Positions 44,280-56,134 of a DNA stretch of 64,000 bases are shown here, piece by piece; the stretch's first letter is position 1; the number at the start of each line of letters is the position of its first letter. The stretch lies in assembly GCA_043228905.1 (NCBI GenBank), contig JBHGNT010000018.1, positions 13,082,001-13,146,000 of the forward strand, read 5' to 3'. The notes below the pieces were generated by a model. The model saw only the letters and a program-made list of their open reading frames with translations. It had not been told where the DNA came from and made no database searches. The DNA is from Azolla caroliniana. Lineage: Eukaryota > Polypodiophyta. The translations under genes were made by a program, and so were the position numbers.

Positions 44280-46215
44280 ACATCGTCCTTGTGCACCAAA
44301 TGTGGCTCCGAAACTCATTCACTACTTCGATGGCTCTATAATGTCCTTGTCAAGCATGTCTTTTACTACTTGATTGATCCTTTGATTATCCAAGGGAGAT
44401 CGCCGTATGGCAGCCATCCGAATTGGCTGTCCTACGACTGTCGGGATTGTATGTTGAACAGGCAAATTGATTAATATTGTTGTCGTTGTCTTGCGGAATA
44501 ACATTGGGAATTCCCGCAAGAGTCAGCGGATGTCAGCGATCCGTACTATGGTTGATTCTAGATGAACTTGTGTATGCATTATGTGGTTGCTAAGTTGTGG
44601 TGAGCTAAGCAAGGGAATCGTGGTCAACGACTTAAGGGATGTCATAACTAGCGATTGAGTATCAAAATGTAATTGTGCAAAGAAATCGCATCCTAATGTC
44701 ATGGGAAATAATTGGCATGGTAATACATAAAATGATTGTAGGAACTTATGTTGTGCTAAAAGAAAGGTGCAATGTGCTTGTGTGGACGATTGGTAGACTT
44801 GTTGTTTATCACCAAAGACTACTTGTATTTGTGTTGCTGGGGACGTGGGTAAGTTTAATGAATTGACTAAATCTATGATAATAGAAGAGATCGTGCTTCC
44901 TAAATCTAAGAGAGCCTTGTGTGATGTGTTATCTATTTGTGCTAATGTGGAACATACCTGTCGTTTGGAAGAGGTTGCGGCTTGAATGTGCGGTAGCTGC
45001 TCCTCCATCAGTTTCCCGCTTGGTGGTTTCCTTGTACCTCGGCAAGTGACGTCGAATCAGCCAATTAGACTTGAGCATTCTGATGGTGTTTAGATGCCGC
45101 CAATTTCCTACAATGTTTTTTAACATGGCCAAACCCATTGGGCCATTACAGTAAAAACAATGCAGCTTGCCCTGAGAATCACGATCAGGTAAGTTGTTTT
45201 TCTTGGTGAATTGTACATTTTGTACATCGATGTCCATTGGTGAAACCAAGGAATCATTTGGTTGTTTGTGATGATTGTTACTCATGGGTTGTGTGGATGG
45301 CAACAACTCTATGTAATCGGGTGCCTCAATCCTTTGAGTGATTTGGATGGCCATATGGAATGATGTCGGTCCTTGATCCCGAATGCGCCAATATAGATCA
45401 TGTCGTAATTGTGGTAGTAGGAAGTACAACTTCATGGTTTCCTTCATGTTGGGGTTGACTTGAAGTAGTAATTGTTTTAGCTTTACGACAAATTGTGCCA
45501 CCGGCTCGTTGGGTTACGGATGAAGACTATTCATCTGTTGTAGGGTGGATTGCATCATGTCGTTGTTAGCGAAATGTTCTATGAGTTGCTCCCGCAAATA
45601 GTGCCAGTTGTTCTTGATCTCCTCCCGTTGTTGTATGAACCACATGGCGGTTACATGCTCTAATATTGTTCACAGCTCCAATGCCTTTCTTTCATCATTC
45701 CAATCGTGATAACTTGCGACGAGGTCAAAATGATCTAGCTAAGCTAGTAATCCTCTATGGGGAGTCCAGAGAATGATCTTGGACGTATTCGGGAATCTTT
45801 TCTTTGATCACTTATTGTTCCTGTGGATTGACATTGAGCGGTGAGCCATGTCATGAGTGCCTGGTTTGTGTGATTTACCTTAATCATCATCATAGACATT
45901 GCTTGGAACATTTGCTCCATGGCTATATGCATCGATGTATGTTCTCCGAATTCGGGTTGCATACTTGTTGTGTTGTCGTCTTCTTGTTGTTGCATTTTGA
46001 TTACTCTGTGTGGTGAAGGCAAGCTAATCTGTTGAACGTGAGGGCGATTATGTGTCGGCTCTTCTATTTGCATATCGGTGGTGGGTGAAGGTGATTATGG
46101 CTCGGCTATTTGGGGCTTGGCGGCTGTTGCGTCATGCAGAGTGGCAGGTGGTTGATTGCCCGTCATCTCCACCAATGTAAAATGCTCAGAATGATTCACC
46201 CCAAAATAACCATTG
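44280..46215 (-). pseudogene. Gypsy gag-protease fragment with RT start
   Basis: Read on the minus strand from 46073: a Gag with the helical capsid region (WFIQQREEIKNNWHYLREQLIEHFANND, PVAQFVVKLKQLLLQVNPNMKE), a degraded CCHC knuckle starting CFYCNGPMG (about 45165) and a protease (STLAQIDNTSHKALLDLGST, about 44960-44905). The triad there reads D-L-G rather than D-S/T-G. At 44519 the first residues of RT appear (IRRSPLDNQRINQVVKDMLDKDIIEPS) and the element breaks off near 44290. Frameshifts and stops occur near 45740, 45520 and 45110. The rest of pol is absent. Confidence 0.75.
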
Positions 46216-46379
46216 CCTCAGCCTCTGGTTTGTATCTCTATTTATAGTATCCTATTACATCAATTACGTTCTTGGTTCCTACTTGAACTAACCGTTTATC
46301 AATCTTGGTAGACCATAAGTTTGGTTAAAGAATTGCCACGTCATACATATATGAAAATATTTCATTATTTAAGATTTTT
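46216..46379 (+). other. Upstream flank of gypsy fragment
   Basis: AT-rich sequence with no recognised gene. It may include the leader of the minus-strand gypsy fragment. Confidence 0.4.
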
Positions 46380-46655
46380 AAAATTTTTAAGATGTTCCTA
46401 AAATGTGAGAATAAGGTCTAAAAATGAAAAGATTGTTTAAAAACAAATTTTAAAATGTTTTTAAAATTTTTTAAATTAAAAAAAAACGTTAAACCGTTTA
46501 AACCGCGACTTCTGGCTGTTAAAACCAAACCGAACCGTTTTAAAAAACCTAAACCTAAACTGAACCGAACTGAACCGTTGAAACCGCTAAGTCGTTACGC
46601 CGCGGTTTCACAGTTCGGTTCGGTTCCAACCGAACCGTTGCCGATTGTTAATGTC
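46380..46655 (+). repeat. AAACCG-rich dispersed repeat, copy 2
   Basis: The T/A-rich lead, GTTAAACCGTTTAAACCG, multiple AACCGAACCG words, then CGGTTTCACAGTTCGGTTC and GTTGCCGATTGTTAA follow the same order as 35827-35990. The ACCGAACCG stretch and the CGGTTCGGT stretch are self-complementary. Confidence 0.65.
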
Positions 46656-47496
46656 ACAAACAAAGTGATGTTACACATGAAAATCTAATAGTTTATATTT
46701 GTTTACATATTTTATGGTTAGTCTAACGTTAAAAGAGTGGTCACAAGGTTAGTTGTATATGCATAGACTTGTGGGTGGTGAGTTTTTCATAAAGAGTTGC
46801 AAGGTGGCACACATTCATCCTGTACCTTTCGCATACTTGCTTGTATATAAAAGGGGTTCCCATCCTAGTTGTGCTCAAGAAGTTCAACACCACTTATTAG
46901 GTGTATTGAATTCTATCTAGTCTCATATTCCTTTTCATTGTTCTTGCTTCTCCTTTTCTATCTTTCCTACATTCTATTATTGACACCGCATCTCACTTGG
47001 TCGCTCATTGAACATTGTCTTACATCTAGAATAGTTTGAACTTATTTAATACGATGGAACATGCTGTTGTGCCAACTTTCACCACTCTATGGAGGAGATA
47101 ATACACACAAGTTAATGTCTATAAGTCATCTTGTGGACACTCTTTTCACATTAGAGTACCCATGGAATATACTAACAAATACGTTGATCGTGACAGACCA
47201 TGCATATACATTTACAAACACACTTGTAAATACATTTAAACATACATATTAACACAATCACTTATACATTTAGACATACAAACACTTGCACATGCACTCA
47301 TGGTTATACACATACCAATACACAAACACATACAACTTCACATATTTAATGTACACTTATCACATAAGCAATCGGATAGAACTTTACACTCAAAATACAT
47401 ACTTGTTCAAAGAATGTTTACATGTCGACTATGAGTGCAACTTCTACTGCAAACTACACAAAGCAACCACATCAAAACCATATATATTTATTGAAA
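46656..47496 (+). other. Low-complexity AC-rich stretch, no gene
   Basis: A possible promoter-like TATATAAAAGG occurs at about 46845. From 47180 to 47360 the strand is rich in ACACA/CATAC words. No coding frame was recognised. Confidence 0.5.
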
Positions 47497-47985
47497 CTAC
47501 CCTTGTGCTTTTGATATCATACCACATTTGGAATACATATCAATCAATGCCTTTGTGATGAGATTTTCATTCTCTAAGTGACTGTATATGATTTTGGCAT
47601 GGACTTCTTTCCCTATTTCTACAGCTCCTTCATTGCCACACACTTTCAATATGCAAATGAATGTGACTACATTTGGCAAATGACATTCAAGATGTATTTG
47701 TTCAAAACAATAAAATGCTCTCTTAATGAGCTTGCATTGTATATATCTCGCAATAAGAGAATTCCACACTACTATATCCCGAATTTGAAGCTTTTTTACT
47801 ATGTCCTTTGCTTTACAAAGCATGCCACATTTCACATACATGTCAACCAACGCACTACTGAGAATATCATTGTCCCCCCCAAACCCCTCCATCACAACCC
47901 TCACATGTATTTTTTTGCCCTTGTAGGCTTCTCCCAAGTTTCCACATCCAAACCATATTCCTTGGTTATAAGGGGCCTTAGTGGC
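47497..47985 (-). pseudogene. PLS-class PPR protein fragment
   Basis: The minus-strand frame 47937-47497 reads GKKIHVRVVMEGFGGDNDIL, SALVDMYVKCGMLCKAKDIV, RDIVVWNSLIARYIQCKLIK, PNVVTFICILKVCGNEGAVE and ALIDMYSKCGMISKAQG. These are successive pentatricopeptide motifs of the plant PLS type (xALIDMYxKCGxxxxAxxVF ... RDVVxWNxxI). PPR proteins bind organellar RNA for editing, splicing or stability. Only about three to four motifs remain. Upstream sequence (GCGNLGEAYKGKK) extends a little further, and the downstream end is cut at 47497. There is no signal peptide or stop-bounded full gene, so this is a gene fragment. Confidence 0.85.
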
Positions 47986-48488
47986 CTAGTTGCATTTTCA
48001 CGCCCTTCTTGCATATTCCTGTGATGTCATTTGATGCACATCATTGCCGATGCACCCCAACAAGGGAGGGAGTGTACATGTGATGATGAGCATCGACACT
48101 TTTCGGGTCCGTGAGTTCAAAGCCAAAGGGACAAGCAATTGAGAGGTGGGTGGTGGCACAAGTTCTTCCCAATAGTGTGCAAAAATTGTGGGGATGCTTC
48201 GATGCTTTTGGAGTCACTGTGACCCCCAAATCCAACAGATGCCGAACAATTCATGGGAGGCTGGTTGCTGCAGAGTTTGGTTGGTAGGGGGGAGTAAATA
48301 AGTAGGAGGGAAGAGAAGTGATGAGCATTGAATAAAAAAGAAAGGTTGGATCAGGATGGGTAGATGGCATGCCATATATGTATGATATTATGATATCAAT
48401 ACATATGTATGTATATGCATGCGTCATGACACAACACAACACGCATGTATGTATGTATGATAAAAATTGTGGTACAGACTAGTCTTTC

Positions 48489-48492
<4 letters not shown>
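47986..48492 (+). other. Upstream region of GPX gene
   Basis: Mostly unassigned sequence with TATG/CATG repeats at 48375-48460 (for example TATGTATGTATG). This stretch should hold the promoter of the downstream gene, but I see no convincing TATA box close to the start. Confidence 0.4.

Positions 48493-48519
<27 letters not shown>
48493..48519 (+). repeat. GA microsatellite in 5' leader
   Basis: About 13 GA dinucleotides end eight bases before the ATG at 48528. GA/CT runs are common in plant 5' leaders and can bind GAGA-type factors. That role is inference. Confidence 0.8.
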
Positions 48520-48527
48520 TTAAGGCC

Positions 48528-51001
48528 ATGTCTCTAATTTCTGATGACATCTACTGGTATTGCCTTCCCGTTCTTCTCGTCTGCCTTACTTACGCACTCT
48601 TTCACTACAATTCATCTTCTTCATCATCTTCTTCCATGGCAGCTCGGAGCATATACGACATCTCTGTCAAGGTGCGTGCATTGCATTCCTCTCCTCATTT
48701 TTTGTATTTGATCTTTTTCTTTCTGATCCTCTTTGGTAGATGCGTTTCTCTCTAAATTTTCTATTTGACTTGTGATTCTCTGTAAGATCTTTTATCATGT
48801 TTCTCTGTTATGCAAAGTATTTATTACGATTACCTGTGTTAGAAGATCTTTATCGTAACTCTCTGTGCGGCAAGATTTTTGTCACGATTCTCTATGTTAC
48901 AACATCTTTGTCACGTTTCTCTGTGTTGGATGATCTTTATCATTATCCTTCTTTATGAAAAAGCTTTTGTTTTAGTCATTATTTTGTCTTTTCAGTTTGA
49001 TATCTGTGCTTTTCCTTGTTCCCATACGATTGATCCTCTGTTAGAGTAGTCTTTAGATCATCTTTTATCTGTGTAACATTTCTGTTTCTTAGGTCTGGAT
49101 TTATCCGCATTATCTGTGGAAATACATGTGCAGACACACTTTCCTATCAAACTATGTGTGAAGTTACTGTTTAGCCATACCTTCATCTAACTGTGTACTC
49201 AATTTTCCTATGCAGTACAATTTGCTTATGTTTAGTCACAACCTCATTTCCACTGTCTGTGAAAATCATGCACATAGATTCAATTTGCCGTGCATTTAAA
49301 TTATAATATTTTCTGGTGTTTTTGTATTTCTCTAGATTGTGAGTGAAAATGAATGTATGTATTACAATTTCCCTCTGTTTAGCCTTGGCTTAATCTCCAC
49401 TGTCCGTGGAAATGCATGAATACATGTTTAATTTCCCATGTTTAATTGTGAAAGTTTCTGCTTAGCCATGTCTCTTTCTGCTTTGTGAGTGCACAATTGT
49501 ATGCTTATATACATCTTCTTTCAGCTATATTTCTGAATGTTTAAATAGAATTTCTTTCAGTTATGATTCTGATTTATTGCCACTATTTTTCTCTTATTCT
49601 CAGGATGTCAAAGGAGAAGATGTGAGCTTAAATGCGTATAAAGGCAAAGTTCTTCTAATCGTGAATGTTGCATCTCAATGGTAGGAAGGCTCAACTTTTC
49701 TTGCATCACATTTTTTCTTGAGCATATGTCTTTAAATATATTTCTGTTTTTTTGTAGTGGATACACTGATTCTAACTACAAATATCTCACTGAATTCTAC
49801 AGCAAATACAAGGATTCAGGTATTCTTTTAGTGTTTCTCCACATGGTACATTTTAAATTCTGAGTGCACGATATACGTTATCTATTCCTACTTCGTGTAT
49901 AATAGAAAAATTTGGGAGTCCTTTGAAATTTATTGGTTACATATAACCAAAGTTTAATTGAGGTCCACTAGGATATGTGTGTGGTGTTAATCTGTGGAAG
50001 TCAACAGGAGACTGATTTTGAGCAAGGTGAAGACTGCTAGTGTGATCTCCATAGATAATGATAAATCTTGGTCTTTTCCCCTTGAAAATCATTACTGGAT
50101 TTAGGTTCTATTGTTTTTGTATTTTGATTAGAGAGAAGATATTTTAATGTTAATGCCAGAAACTTAGGTCTCTTCAATGGAACATAATACTGAATTTAGA
50201 TCTATCAGGATTTAGACACGGCCTTTTTCATAATTTTTATTAGAGCAGAGAACCAAGATAGTTTTGTCTGTGTTGCACAGGTTTGGAGATATTGGCATTT
50301 CCTTGCAATCAATTTTTAAAGCAAGAACCAGGGTCCAATGAAGAAATCCAGCAATTTGCTTGCACAAGATATAAATCTGAGTTTCCGATCTTTGACAAGG
50401 TATGTCAGAAGCTTTTGTTTAGTTTTTTCCATGTCAAATATTTTACCATCAAGATAAAAATAAGGAACCTCCTGGACGTCAAATTATAAATGGCTGAGTA
50501 AATCTACTGGCTATAAACCCTCAAAGTATGCAAATTTGAGTTAACATCTTTCAATCCAATTTTTGGCCAATCTTTTGAGAACATGTTCACAAACTATAAA
50601 ATTCAAAGAATTTCCCCTACGTTTTCACCTGATTTTCATTTAATCATTGATCTCAATTATATGCTTGTTTATAATTACTCAACCTTATCTGTTTTCTGAA
50701 AGTCTATGTAGGTTAATGTGAATGGCAAAAATGCGTCTCCACTCTACAAGTTTTTGAAGAAGGCAAAGGGTGGATGGTTCTTCGGAAACTTTATCAAGTG
50801 GAACTTCTCCAAGTTCATTGTAAATAAAGATGGCATTGTTGTTGCACGATATGGCCCAAGCACACCCCCTTCTAAGATTGAGGCAAGCTATTCTGTGCCC
50901 CTTCCAAAACGAGTTTTAATCATGTGGCCGCATCACACCTTACCTTTGTATCTATCCTCTTTTTGCAGAAAATTATTAAGAAACTTGTAGAGGCTCATTG
51001 A
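48528..51001 (+). CDS. Thioredoxin-dependent glutathione peroxidase, membrane-anchored type
   Basis: Six exons: 48528-48671, 49604-49680, 49758-49819, 50281-50399, 50712-50882 and 50969-51001 (606 nt, 201 residues). It reduces hydrogen and lipid peroxides. Plant members use thioredoxin rather than glutathione. The peroxidatic residue is cysteine C74 (NVASQCG), with tetrad partners Q105 (FPCNQF), W164 and N165 (KWNF). C122 ([15 protein letters not shown]) is the resolving cysteine, and all are intact. Residues 9-27 form a hydrophobic segment ([19 protein letters not shown]) followed by a serine run, like the N-terminal anchor of Arabidopsis GPX3, and SIYDISVKD also matches that group. That suggests a secretory-pathway or Golgi location. 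A second ATG at codon 37 (MAARSIYD) could give a soluble form. Introns 1-4 are GT-AG and intron 5 is GC-AG. It appears to be the only intact host gene here. Confidence 0.93.
50883..50968 (+). other. GC-AG intron 5 of the GPX gene
   Basis: After the codons ATT GAG the intron begins GCAAGC and ends TTTTTGCAG (86 nt). Splicing here gives the normal C-terminus [10 protein letters not shown]. If the intron is kept, the frame runs on to a TAG at 50988-50990 and replaces the last 10 residues by about 35 others. Confidence 0.8.
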
Positions 51002-52559
51002 TTCTTGATTCGAAATGGATCTGGAATATTTAATCTCATTGGACGTGGATTGTGGAAATGGCTTTGTTTGTTGTACATGCAGATAGCACTCTTCTATTCA
51101 CTAAAAAGAGGTATATTTTTTAGTTCTTAAATATCAAGAACCTTTTAGGTGTCGCTTAATTTTTGAATTGGCTGAAACATGCATAGCCTTTTGCATGCTG
51201 GATCTGCAACATTTCAATTCATAGATCAGAAACAACTTTGTTTGTAACACTATCTTCTATTCATTTTACAATTTATGGACATTTGGTTCAATATGAAGAA
51301 ACTTTTAGGTACGCATAAATTTGGAACTTTGTGACTTCTAGCAACTATTAACTTCATTTGAGATAGTTATTTTAAGGTAACCACAACCATTTGCGTTCAA
51401 TGATTCAAAGGAAAAAAATTCAATCCTTACGATTAAGAATAGAAAATGTATGTAATCTTCTTGAGTATGTTCTCATACCATGTAATTTATGTATGTGTTT
51501 GAATTGAATAACCATGTAATTGGTAAAGTTGTATTTTGTTTCAAGTCTATTTGTTCATCTGAACTTTCTGTGAGCTCAAATCAGTTAATGTGATATGGTG
51601 AAATTAGGCAAATGTTACAGCCTAATGAGGTTTGTGAATTGATCACAACCATTGATTGCACAGTATTTGTACATCTTGTAATTAATCATCAAGCTAAATT
51701 ACCTCACCATATGATTTTATTGGTCGAAGATTGCACAAGTGTGTTACAAACATTTCAAATGCTAAGCAAAGAAAATTGTTGTGATGAACACATAACATTT
51801 ATTCATCCTAATCAATGATCTTTTCCACTCCGTAGTAATTCTGTAAGCATCCTATATACAAATTTATTGACTCAATAAATTTTTGGAGAGATGGTATATA
51901 CATATTTTCAGGTTCACAAAGGCCAGGAAGTAATCCTTAGCAACTGAGTTTGACACTTTAATGCAAGAGAAGTTGCTGTCTGCCATTTTTTATAGAGAAA
52001 GGCAGACTCAAGCATTGCCTTTGAGCATTGAGATTGAGTATTGCATTCTCCTTCAAGCATTGAGCTCGACTATTGATGGTCTTGAGCATTGAGCTCGACC
52101 ATTGGTGATCTTGACCATTGAACTTGGCCAATTGTTTTGAGTATTAAATTTGATTAAACTAGTCTTGAGGATATAAAAAGTACTAAACACATTTTTGGTA
52201 TGGCATTGACATCAAAATCAATGATCAATGATCATGTGTCTAATGCAGTTTGATGGATCAAACTCGGTCTTCTAGAAGGAGCAAATGTAGGATTATCTCA
52301 TCGTGAAAGGATAGATAGATCCAATCAAAATTGAATTGACAAAGGATAGATAGATCCAATCGACATTGAATCGACAATCGACACTTGCCAAATAAAAAGT
52401 AACTGAATGGTCTTAACATGATCGGCCAATCGGAGTGACCATTCAAATGCACCTCTCCAAATGAATGTTCACACACTTGAGTATGACAACCTACAAACTG
52501 TGGAAACATTGTCAAAAACCAATTACAAGAAAACTGCATCAACGTAGATATACCTCATT
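51002..52559 (+). other. GPX 3' flank and spacer
   Basis: The first few hundred bases are presumably the 3' untranslated region. From about 51990 to 52140 a short diverged repeat with GAGCATTGAGCTCGA occurs about six times. From 52270 to 52380 ATAGATAGATCCAATCRA is repeated twice. No gene was recognised. Confidence 0.5.
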
Positions 52560-55272
52560 CGTTGGTTTTACTACCTTTGGATGAAAGAATTGGACCCAAT
52601 TCTTGTCCTATTGAATGGTTATGAGGGCATTGTTTATTGGTTATCAACTAAGAAAATAAAGGTTAAGGAAGAATTACCTACTTTACTCTTGATGAATGTT
52701 TTACCTACATTGTAAGAAACATTCATGACAATGGCCTACGGCTCAGGTATGACCAACTTGACTAGTGTCACATATACTACTGCCATCTTATTTGGCTCAA
52801 TGTAAGACATTTGCATATAGTTTAATTGGTGATGCTTGCAATGTGCAAACCTCGATTGATGGGTAGCAACCCAACAAAACTTAGAGCTCCTTCCAAGGCC
52901 TAACCAATTCGAGAAGCTTGAACACATCAAATTTGAATGCCACGCCTTGAAGCTTAAGAACGCTCAACGTAAAATGTTTGCACATAACTTAATTAGTGAT
53001 GCATATGGTGTGCAAATTTCAAATGATCCCCATCAACAAAACAAAGGTTGGAGCTCCATGTGTCGCATGACCAATTTGAAAAGACTAGACACATCAAAAT
53101 TGAATGTAAAGCAAAAAGATCTAGACTATCTACAATTAAGGCAAATGGGTGGAAGAGGTAAACCATGTTGTTTCAACTTCTTTTAGGAACACTAGCTAGT
53201 TGGCTCGCTATTTTGAAAGTGACCAAGGATGATTTGACAATTGACATAAACATCCTTACTCTTGAGAGTGACATTGAAGCAAATGTCCCTGCGTCCTATA
53301 GATGAAGGTAATAATTGGCTTCTTGATTCCGATGCTTGATATTACGTCATTCCTTTCTGTTCCTAATTCTAATTGTATACTACGAGGAAATTCTAGCCAA
53401 TTCAACTCAACAACTCACAACATTGTGCTATGATCAACATTGGAGAGGTGGAACTTAATCTTCTCGGTGGTTCTACTCTATAGTCATACACAACATTCGA
53501 CATGTTAGCCGATGATCATAGTTGGACAACTCAATGAAGCCAAATTTTTAACAAGTTATTAAGCAGGAGGGTAGTAGATCCATAAAGGGAACCTCCTACT
53601 TGCTAGAGAAACCATGGTATATATCTTGTATTCTCTCTATGTTACTTGACGAGATTGTTTTTGGCCGCCCTTCTAGTGTCCTGGTTATGGCCCGGGAGAC
53701 TCGTGCATTTCAACAAGTTGAACATGAAGTGCCTATCCAAGGTTGGTTAAACTCCCCAAATCTCCTATTCTAATCATCAATTTCATTAGCAGTGCCAGTA
53801 TGGCAAACATGTGGCATCATGTCACCAAGCTAGCACATCAAGAGAATCAAAACCTCTAGATTTGGTCTATTTAGACATCTCTATGCTTATGCTGCATTAG
53901 TTTCTTGGTGGTGCCTCATACATCCTCACTTTCATGAATGATGCTACCCAGAAGGTCTGGGTCCATTTGATGAAGATTAAAGACGAAGTCTTTGTCGTCT
54001 TTCCAATTTGGCTTGATATGGTTGAGAACTAGACGGATCAAAAGTTGAAATGCCTATGATCCACTAATGGGGATGGGTAGATCTCTCAACTTCAAGATCA
54101 CCTAAGAGCTTCGAACCAGTAATTGTCAACATGACAAGCTTTGGATCTTCAACTGTGAAGCGTTTGTAGGTGTCTGGAAGAAATCAATGAAAGTATGAAT
54201 CCTCTGCAGGTGTGTGATGGTGTAGCTGTGATAAACAGAGCAAGGAAAATGCAACCTCGGAGACAGATGTAGGGGGCAGTGATATTGTTCTTCATTTGCC
54301 TAGTTGTATGATATTTCTCCTACGAAGTCTCCAAAGAAGCATTAGATGAAATTCAGTCTTTTGAGAAGGTTTCGATTGAAATGGAATTTCTGAAAGATCT
54401 TGAAGATTTGGACGGAACTTTTTCTGATGTAGATCTCAATGAGGATATAAAGTCTTTTGGTCAGCCTACATAAGGCTAAGTCGACACATGTTGAAGAAAA
54501 TAGCTGCCTGGGCATCATGGGAATTTTTGGTGTCTACAAAAGCAGCAGTTGAAGTAGTCCACAGAAATTTTCAGCTAAGTCGAGGACATTAGTATGTGTT
54601 GATTGTTCAATGGAAGAAGTTTAGGATGAATCATACTCAAAGGGGTTTCATTAGACGTTCATTACATATAGATGTCCAATGCCATTCATTTTAGTCTTTC
54701 ACTCTGCGTCTTTGAGCTCTGTTATTGGCGTATCATGACTACAACCTTTATAATGTTTTCAGACTAATAATTTCGTCATGTATGTAGAAATTCTACTAAT
54801 GAAGAATAATGTTTTTTGGAAAAACAAAAACTGTGAATCATTTGCCTTCGTGCCCAAGGTTTTGACGGCAACATCAACTATAGATTGTGGGACCTTGAGA
54901 TCAAAAAAATTGTTCAAATGTTGAATGTTGTCTTCAATGAGTTGACAATGTACAAAGAAATGAAATGAAATGCCCAATGGAACTTCGATGAGTAACCTTT
55001 GGTGACCTGATGAGGAGGGCTAATACCATCATCCCCAAAATCTTACTGTTATTAGCAATACCCATTTTTATGGCAATACTGTGGAACCTTGAGATCAAAC
55101 AAATTGTTCACATGTTGAACATTGTCTTGAATGAGTTGACAATGTACAAAGAAATGAAATGAAATGCCCAATGGAACTTCAATGAGTAACCTTTGGTGAC
55201 CTAATGAGGAGGGCTAATACCATCATCCTCAAAATCCTACTGTTATTAGCAATGCCCATTTTTATGCATTGC
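52560..55272 (+). pseudogene. Strongly decayed copia element G
   Basis: Pieces of a copia polyprotein follow in the right order on the plus strand. The protease is at about 53308 (NNWLLDSDA*YYVIPF, from the WLLDSGAxYHV motif). FDMLADDHSW is near 53495. The integrase core is at 53855-54060 (LDLVYLDISMLM, FLGGASYILTFMNDATQKVW, VFPIWLDMVEN). The end of the integrase linker is at 54835-54960 (AFVPKV, YRLWDLEIKKIVQMLNVVFNEL). No gag or RT is clear, and no LTR pair was assigned. Nearly every domain has stops or frameshifts, and the tail is duplicated. Confidence 0.65.
54885..55272 (+). repeat. 194-bp tandem duplication in element G
   Basis: Units from about 54885 and 55079 share ACCTTGAGATCAAA, GAGTTGACAATGTACAAAG and GGGCTAATACCATCATCC, at roughly 95 percent identity by eye. 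Confidence 0.85.
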
Positions 55273-55598
55273 CAAAAGAAGTATCTCCCTTGGGTTCCAT
55301 TCGTTGGAAATGTGTTTCGATTTATTTTTGTCTCTAATCAATCAGGTGCTCTATTTCCTTAATGAAGAAGCCAACTACCACTTATTATTCAACTACTACA
55401 CGGGGAACTGCTTGCACCTACGAATGATATCAATACTACCATTTCAAGGATGATGAAAACATAAACTCTAAACCATCCATGTGTTGGAGAGATTGTTTCC
55501 TATTCATAGCCAAATCTATATTCAAGTTTGGGGGATGAAACATGCATCAATGTTTTCTTCCCCCATTGTCCAAATCACGTTATTTCTCTTGATGGCCA
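55273..55598 (+). other. Unassigned stretch
   Basis: Decayed sequence between element G and the next LTR. I see no gene or repeat. Confidence 0.5.
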
Positions 55599-56117
55599 TG
55601 TTGGGCTAAAGGTCCCACTCTACCCATTTTTGTCCTAGTGTGAACATGTCCTCACAAATAGGGCTAAGTTACCCTAACTATATATGTGAGAGATTGTGTA
55701 TTGTAAAGGGTTCGATGGTTAATGTAAGATAGTCTCTTTGAGCTTAAACATCTCTCTTTGTGTAACAGGTCCTCAATCATATTCCGCAACATCAACTTAT
55801 CGAATACGGGAAATAATGGACGTATTCACACTGTTTCGTTTCGACATACTAGGTTTTAGGCTATTTATGTAAATAGTGGAAAGAGTAGTTACCCTAAGTC
55901 AGCTGGTATTTAAACTGACTTTGTAACCTAGTTGTTGTTGTTGTTGTTGATAGTGCCATTCTTGTATTGTAACCTTTGCAATAAGACGGTTACTTTGTGT
56001 GCCTCTCTCTCTCTCTCTCTCTCTCTCTCCTTGATTTTCCTTTAACTTCTTAACTTGGTGATTTTCTTAACATAGATGTTGTTCTTGTTTCCGCACTGAT
56101 GGTCTTAGACTCCAACA
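55599..56117 (+). repeat. Putative 5' LTR of copia H
   Basis: Starts TGTTGGGCTAAAGG and ends GACTCCAACA, two bases before a good primer site. It contains a TTG microsatellite (about 55934-55952) and a TC microsatellite (about 56003-56028). The left border is chosen from the TG start and is less sure than the right. Confidence 0.55.
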
Positions 56118-56118
56118 T

Positions 56119-56134
56119 CTGGTATCAGAACGAG
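56119..56134 (+). promoter_or_regulatory. Primer binding site of copia H
   Basis: TGGTATCAGAACGAGG is very close to the initiator-methionine tRNA site TGGTATCAGAGC used by most plant copia elements. Confidence 0.8.

Noticed and set aside
47578-48024. 148-residue plus-strand ORF opposite the PPR fragment
   Set aside because: It is the antisense of clear PPR motifs and has no similarity of its own.
51612-51818. 68-residue ORF downstream of GPX
   Set aside because: Short, no recognisable motif, in AT-rich 3' flank. Expected by chance.
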